In this document: one piece after another, positions 5,025 to 8,825 of the stretch
Position numbering within the stretch: the stretch's first letter is position 1
How the letters are laid out: every line of letters starts with the position of its first letter
Assembly: GCA_030017655.1 (NCBI GenBank)
Contig: JASEIM010000041.1
Coordinates: forward strand, 1-8,825
Source of the DNA: Methanobacterium sp.
GTDB taxonomy: Archaea > Methanobacteriota > Methanobacteria > Methanobacteriales > Methanobacteriaceae
Length of the DNA: 8,825 nucleotides
Direction: 5' to 3'
Made by a program: the position numbers and the translations under genes
The notes under the pieces: generated by a model
The model's input: the letters and a program-made list of their open reading frames with translations, nothing else
Database searches by the model: none
Told to the model about the DNA's origin: nothing

Positions 5025-6545
5025 TTGATAGAATTACAAAAAAAAAGAATAATAGCTAATTATTCAAAGATAACAAGATATTTAAGAGTTAACGAAGAAC
5101 ATAGTATACTAAATCTCCATGCTTTAATCGCTATAATGGGAAGTATAAGTGTATTACTTATTTTAGAAGGAGGAGAAGAATCATTAGGCCTTGCATTACA
5201 TTCTCTATTAGTGCTTATAGAAAAAACATGCGTAATTATTGTTATTGCTTATATTGTCTCACGTATTAAATATTTTCAGGAAATACTTGATGGTAAATTC
5301 ACCTTTAAAAATCAATTTATTATAATCTTAATTTTTGGAGTAATTTCCATTTTTGGTTCCTATTCTGGAGTAGATGTCTTTGGTGCAGTGGCAAATGTCA
5401 GAGATCTTGGTCCTATGATTGCAGGTTTAATTGGTGGGCCAATAGCGGGTTTAGGAGCGGGACTTATTGGAGGACTTTATAGATACTTCTTTATTGGGGG
5501 TCCAACCACATTATCATGTTCAATTGCTACAATTCTTGCAGGATTATTTGCAGGAATTATATTTTTAGCAAATGGACGTAAATTTATTGGAATTTTCGGT
5601 GCAGTGGTCTTTGCAGTTTTAATAGAAATGTTTCATATGCTATTAGCGCTTCTTATTGTAAAACCATATTCATTAGCATTTTCAATCGTTGAAGAACTTA
5701 GTATTCCCATGATTCTTGCAAATACTCTGGGCATACTCGTTTTCTCATTTATAATATCAAACCAGTTAAGAGAGCATAAAACTGCTAAAGAAAGAGATAT
5801 GTACTTTGACGAGCTTGAAAGGAAAAAAAATGAATTAAAAGTTGCACAAAAGATCCAGCAGACATTTTTACCAGATTCAATCCCACATTTAAAAGATTTT
5901 GACGTTGCTGCTATTAACATTCCTGCAAAAGAAGTTGGAGGGGATTTTTATGATTTTATCCCAATTACAGAAGATAAAATGGGTATTGCAATTGCAAATG
6001 TTTCTGAAAAAGGAGTTCCAGCCGCTCTTTTAATGGCATTATCCAAGACAATAGTTCAAACAAAAGCAATGAAGACCAATCAAGTTTCTGATGTAATGGA
6101 ATATCTAAATAAGTTAGTAATTATTGAAGCAGAATCTGGAATCGATTTATCACTATTTTATGCAGTATTAGACATGAAGAATAAAAATTTAAGTTATATT
6201 AATGCCGGGCATGAATCTCCTTTAGTTTTCAAAAAAAATACTGGAAATATTATAGAACTTGCAAATGAGAATTTTAAATTAGGTAAACTAATTAATATAG
6301 ACTTTAAAGAGAAAAAAATAAGTTTAAACCCCGGAGATACCATAATTTTTTATACTGACGGCATTGTCGATGCTTTAAATGAAGAAGAACCTTTTGGAAT
6401 TGAAAAGCTTAAACTGCTTATTAAAGAAAGCCATAATTTGCCCTCAGAAAATATAGTCTTAAAAATAAAGCAAGAAATTTCATCTTTCAGTAAAGATAAT
6501 CCTCAATTTGATGATATGACTTTAGTGGTCTTGAAAGTTAATTAA
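5025..6545 (+). CDS. Membrane receptor phosphatase: LytS-type 5TM sensor domain fused to a SpoIIE/RsbU-type PP2C domain
   Basis: 506 residues from TTG 5025. Residues about 29-246 are hydrophobic with roughly seven membrane segments, including the 5TM-5TMR_LYT signature: NVRDLG (Arg126), GLIGGPIAGLGAGLIGG, YRYF (Arg153) and TTLSC (Cys165). A charged, probably coiled-coil helix (about 247-275) leads to AQKIQQTFLP, the usual entry to RsbU-type phosphatases. The PP2C domain (about 290-506) shows EVGGDFYDF (Asp307), FYTDGIVDA (Asp445) and FDDMTLVV (Asp496, Asp497). The motif normally written DVSGKG reads NVSEKGVPAALLMA here, with Asn325 replacing a metal-binding Asp. The family dephosphorylates Ser/Thr-phosphorylated partners, often STAS-domain proteins, in response to a signal; no partner gene or kinase lies in the window. 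LytS-type domains in bacteria include pyruvate receptors. Divergent from the acetolactate-synthase-like gene. Fold assignment is firm; signal, target and activity are open. Confidence 0.88.
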   Translation: MIELQKKRIIANYSKITRYLRVNEEHSILNLHALIAIMGSISVLLILEGGEESLGLALHSLLVLIEKTCVIIVIAYIVSRIKYFQEILDGKFTFKNQFIIILIFGVISIFGSYSGVDVFGAVANVRDLGPMIAGLIGGPIAGLGAGLIGGLYRYFFIGGPTTLSCSIATILAGLFAGIIFLANGRKFIGIFGAVVFAVLIEMFHMLLALLIVKPYSLAFSIVEELSIPMILANTLGILVFSFIISNQLREHKTAKERDMYFDELERKKNELKVAQKIQQTFLPDSIPHLKDFDVAAINIPAKEVGGDFYDFIPITEDKMGIAIANVSEKGVPAALLMALSKTIVQTKAMKTNQVSDVMEYLNKLVIIEAESGIDLSLFYAVLDMKNKNLSYINAGHESPLVFKKNTGNIIELANENFKLGKLINIDFKEKKISLNPGDTIIFYTDGIVDALNEEEPFGIEKLKLLIKESHNLPSENIVLKIKQEISSFSKDNPQFDDMTLVVLKVN

Positions 6546-6640
6546 ACAATTTAATTTTTATAAAAAGCCCCTAATTATTCCATTGAACGGAATTACCTAT
6601 TTGTAAAGTTAGAATCAGTAAATTCTCTTATTTTTTTTAA
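6546..6640 (+). terminator. T-tracts downstream of the receptor phosphatase
   Basis: TTTTT occurs 10 bases after the stop codon (6555-6559), and a run of eight T at 6631-6638. Archaeal polymerases terminate at such U-tracts without a strong hairpin. Between them, ATTCC (about 6576-6580) and GGAAT form a five-base inverted pair around a seven-base loop, too weak to call a bacterial-type terminator. Inferred from composition and position. Confidence 0.45.
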
Positions 6641-6705
6641 ATTAAGCAAAAATCTGATAATAACTAATATTTTAAACGAAAAAAATTTAAGATTTTAAAA
6701 TTAAA

Positions 6706-6722
6706 AAATAATATAATTATTT
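6706..6722 (+). promoter_or_regulatory. Probable acetyl-CoA synthetase promoter: palindromic TATA region
   Basis: The sequence AAATAAT-ATA-ATTATTT is a perfect inverted repeat (7-base arms, 3-base centre) and contains the TATA-like core AATATAATTA. Transcription would begin near 6738-6741, giving a leader of about 30-35 bases. A protein bound to the palindrome would compete with TBP, but palindromes arise easily in pure AT sequence, so the operator idea is weak. Confidence 0.4.
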
Positions 6723-6744
6723 GTATTGAATATAACTGGCATTT

Positions 6745-6768
6745 AGATTTAAAAATCTTGAGGGGGAT
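6745..6768 (+). promoter_or_regulatory. Inverted repeat and ribosome binding site in the acetyl-CoA synthetase leader
   Basis: GAGGGGGAT at 6760-6768 is a good Shine-Dalgarno close to the ATG at 6772 and supports that start. Directly upstream, AGATTT (6745-6750) and AAATCT (6753-6758) are perfect reverse complements two bases apart. The loop is too tight for a stable RNA hairpin, so if it has a role it is more likely a DNA-binding site than an RNA switch. Confidence 0.55.
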
Positions 6769-6771
6769 AAA

Positions 6772-8724
6772 ATGTCAAAGGATTTAGAATCCCTGCTTAA
6801 AGAAGAAAGAGTATTTAAACCTGCATCAAAAATTGTAGAAAATAGCAACATAAAAAAATGGATGGACATCCAAAATATAGAAAATTACGAAGAACTGCTT
6901 GAAAAAGCTGAAAATAATCCTGAATGGTTCTGGGATGAGATTGCAAAGGAACTTGAATGGTTTAATTCATATAAAGGTGTATTAAAATGGAATCCGCCAT
7001 ATGCAGAGTGGTTTTTAGATGGAAAATTCAATATAGTGCATAATGCTTTAGATAGACATATTGAAGGAAACAATAAGGATAAAATAGCTTATATATGGGA
7101 AGGAGAAGGCGGAGAAACAAAAAAATTAACTTTTTATGATCTCTGGAGAGAAGTAAATAAATTTGCTAATGCCCTTAAAGAGTTAGGCGTAGAAAAAGGG
7201 GATACTGTAAGCATTTATTTACCCATGATACCCGAACTTCCAGTGGCAATGCTTGCCTGCGCTAAAATTGGTGCTATTCACTCAGTTGTCTTCTCTGGAT
7301 TCTGGGCAAAGGCATTTCAGGAAAGGATCAATGATTCAGAATCTAAAATTGCTATAACTACAGATGGATTCACAAGAAGGGGAAAAATGATACCTCTTAA
7401 AGAGAATGTTGATGATATACTTGATAAAACTCCTTCTGTTAAAAATCTTATTGTAGTAAAGCATGCTGGTCTTGATATTGAAATGCAAGATGGTAGGGAT
7501 CTATGGTGGCATGAAATCACTGCAGATATGGATGAAACATGCGATACTGAGGTTATGGATTCTGAAGACCCGTTATTTATATTATATACTTCCGGAACTA
7601 CAGGAAAACCTAAAGGAGTTGTTCATGTCCATGGCGGATACGCTGTTGGTGTTTATGCAACTTTAAAATTCGTTTTTGACCTGAAAGATGATGATATATG
7701 GTGGTGTGCTGCTGATATTGGATGGATTACAGGACACAGTTATATAGTCTACGCTCCCCTTTTACTTGGAGTAACATCCATCATCTATGAAGGTACCCCA
7801 GATTATCCGGATCCTGGAAGATTATGGAAGATGGTAGAGGACTATAAGGTTACTGTTTTCTATACAGCCCCCACCACGGTGAGAATGTTCATGAAATTCG
7901 GGGAGAAATGGCCCGATAAATATGATTTAAGCTCTTTAAGACTTCTGGGTTCTGTTGGTGAACCAATTAATCCAGAAGCATGGGTATGGTATTATAAATA
8001 CATTGGAGGCGGGAAATGCCCGATAATGGATACATGGTGGCAGACTGAGACTGGAATGCACCTAATAACTCCTTTACCTGTATCTGACCTTAAACCCGGC
8101 TCTGCAGTGAAGCCATTTCCAACAGTTAAGGCAGATATCTATGATGAGGATGGTAATTCCTTAAAAGATAAAGGCGGTCACCTTGTAATTAAATCACCAT
8201 GGCCTTCAATGTTCAGGACTTTATATAAGGATCCACAGCGTTACATTGATGCTTACTGGAGTAAATTCGAGAATGTTTATCTAAGTGGAGATGTTGGAAG
8301 AATTGACGATGAAGGTTATTTCTGGATTCAGGGACGGGAAGATGACGTTTTAAATGTGGCCGGGCATAGAATAAGCACTGCTGAAGTTGAATCTGCCCTT
8401 GTAAGTTCTGAAGGTGTGGCAGAAGCTGCTGTAGTTGGAAAACCTGACCCTATAAAGGGTGAAGAAATAGCTGCATTTGTTGTACTGAAAGAAGGTAATA
8501 AACCAGGCGAAGATTTTAGAAACGAACTTAAACATCATGTAAGAGTTGAAATAGGTCCCATAGCTACTCCGACCTATCTGAATTTTGTTGATGATCTTCC
8601 TAAAACAAGATCAGGGAAAATAATGAGAAGGGTAATAAAAGCAAAGGTAAAAGGAGAGGATGTTGGGGATATAAGTACTCTTGCAAATCCTGAAGCGGTT
8701 GATGGGCTTGATAGAGCTATTTAA
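6772..8724 (+). CDS. acs: Acetyl-CoA synthetase, AMP-forming
   Basis: 650 residues, the full normal length. It converts acetate, ATP and CoA to acetyl-CoA, AMP and pyrophosphate in the cytoplasm. Seen: an N-terminal ACS domain, the phosphate-binding loop YTSGTTGKPKG (272-282), DIGWITGHSY (315-324), GSVGEPINPEAW (393-404), DTWWQTETG (420-428), the hinge and adenylate motif GREDDVLNVAGHR (521-533), and the C-terminal PKTRSGKIMRR with catalytic Lys616, the site acetylated in bacterial homologues. Acetate-pocket residues Ile319, Thr320, Val395 and Trp423 match those I recall in the Methanothermobacter enzyme (312, 313, 388, 416) at a constant +7 offset, so acetate rather than a longer acid is the likely substrate. 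In a methanogen this serves acetate assimilation toward pyruvate by way of acetyl-CoA. It has its own promoter and Shine-Dalgarno. Intact, nothing missing. Confidence 0.96.
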   Translation: MSKDLESLLKEERVFKPASKIVENSNIKKWMDIQNIENYEELLEKAENNPEWFWDEIAKELEWFNSYKGVLKWNPPYAEWFLDGKFNIVHNALDRHIEGNNKDKIAYIWEGEGGETKKLTFYDLWREVNKFANALKELGVEKGDTVSIYLPMIPELPVAMLACAKIGAIHSVVFSGFWAKAFQERINDSESKIAITTDGFTRRGKMIPLKENVDDILDKTPSVKNLIVVKHAGLDIEMQDGRDLWWHEITADMDETCDTEVMDSEDPLFILYTSGTTGKPKGVVHVHGGYAVGVYATLKFVFDLKDDDIWWCAADIGWITGHSYIVYAPLLLGVTSIIYEGTPDYPDPGRLWKMVEDYKVTVFYTAPTTVRMFMKFGEKWPDKYDLSSLRLLGSVGEPINPEAWVWYYKYIGGGKCPIMDTWWQTETGMHLITPLPVSDLKPGSAVKPFPTVKADIYDEDGNSLKDKGGHLVIKSPWPSMFRTLYKDPQRYIDAYWSKFENVYLSGDVGRIDDEGYFWIQGREDDVLNVAGHRISTAEVESALVSSEGVAEAAVVGKPDPIKGEEIAAFVVLKEGNKPGEDFRNELKHHVRVEIGPIATPTYLNFVDDLPKTRSGKIMRRVIKAKVKGEDVGDISTLANPEAVDGLDRAI

Positions 8725-8732
8725 TTTATAAA

Positions 8733-8825
8733 TCAACCCTCAGATTCCTGATAGGATCCATTATACTCTCCAGACCCAGTAACATCAAAAACAACGGCCT
8801 GAGCAATCCTTTCCCCTTTTTTAAT
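8733..8825 (-). CDS. dUTPase / dCTP deaminase-family protein, C-terminal 30 residues
   Basis: Reading from the window edge, the frame gives IKKGERIAQAVVFDVT, then GEYNGSYQESEG and a TGA stop at 8733-8735. GERIAQ is the conserved motif shared by trimeric dUTPases and dCTP deaminases, and the YNGSYQ tail resembles the end of dCTP deaminase-type proteins. The family removes or converts deoxyuridine and deoxycytidine triphosphates to keep uracil out of DNA. Which of the two activities it has cannot be told from this fragment. It converges on acetyl-CoA synthetase with an 8-base gap. It is too short for most ORF finders, but the motif is clear. Confidence 0.8.
   Translation of the reverse strand: MKKGERIAQAVVFDVTGSGEYNGSYQESEG

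Noticed and set aside
6738..6771. Riboswitch in the acetyl-CoA synthetase leader
   Set aside because: The predicted leader is only about 30-35 bases and its inverted repeat has a two-base loop; there is no room for an aptamer fold.
6546..6771. Small gene or RNA gene in the 226-base gap before acs
   Set aside because: The stretch is extremely AT-rich with no start-plus-ribosome-binding-site frame and no tRNA-like or GC-rich structured segment.
1..8825. CRISPR array, insertion sequence, prophage or defence island
   Set aside because: No regularly spaced repeats, transposase, integrase, terminal inverted repeats, or nuclease/helicase genes are present; the genes are ordinary metabolic and signalling families with similar base composition.

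Overview
The window looks like chromosomal DNA of a methanogenic archaeon, most likely order Methanobacteriales (a Methanobacterium-like organism). The reasons are: strongly AT-rich sequence; a partial gene of the archaeal methanopterin-pathway pyrophosphokinase family (MptE); an acetyl-CoA synthetase whose acetate-pocket residues sit at a constant +7 offset from the numbers I recall for the Methanothermobacter enzyme; archaeal-type TATA boxes; and a mix of Shine-Dalgarno-led and apparently leaderless genes. Genus is an inference from content; no rRNA or tRNA is present.

Layout, left to right. (1) Positions 1-392, minus strand: the N-terminal part of mptE, cut by the window edge. (2) 506-1663, plus: a class V PLP aminotransferase of the alanine-glyoxylate / serine-pyruvate type, divergent from mptE across a short promoter region that holds a small palindrome. 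(3) 1704-4701, minus: a two-gene unit, first an acetolactate-synthase-like ThDP enzyme (3091-4701), then 28 bases later a B12-binding-domain radical SAM protein (1704-3062), which converges on the aminotransferase. (4) 4702-5024: a 323-base AT-rich divergent promoter region with nested inverted repeats. (5) 5025-6545, plus: a membrane receptor phosphatase, made of a LytS-type 5TM sensor domain fused to a SpoIIE/RsbU-type PP2C domain. (6) 6772-8724, plus: AMP-forming acetyl-CoA synthetase. (7) 8733-8825, minus: the last 30 codons of a dUTPase/dCTP deaminase-family gene, 8 bases from the acetyl-CoA synthetase stop.

Most of this is ordinary housekeeping. A possible common thread is two- and three-carbon metabolism: the aminotransferase family uses or makes pyruvate, acetolactate synthase consumes pyruvate, and acetyl-CoA synthetase feeds acetate toward pyruvate. 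LytS-type sensor domains include known bacterial pyruvate receptors, so the receptor phosphatase is the most interesting gene here. It also carries an Asp-to-Asn change in a metal-binding motif of its phosphatase domain. I see no CRISPR array, insertion sequence, RNA gene, phage or defence system. Two gene starts are placed from ribosome binding sites rather than at the longest open frame: ATG at 3062 (minus) and TTG at 5025 (plus).
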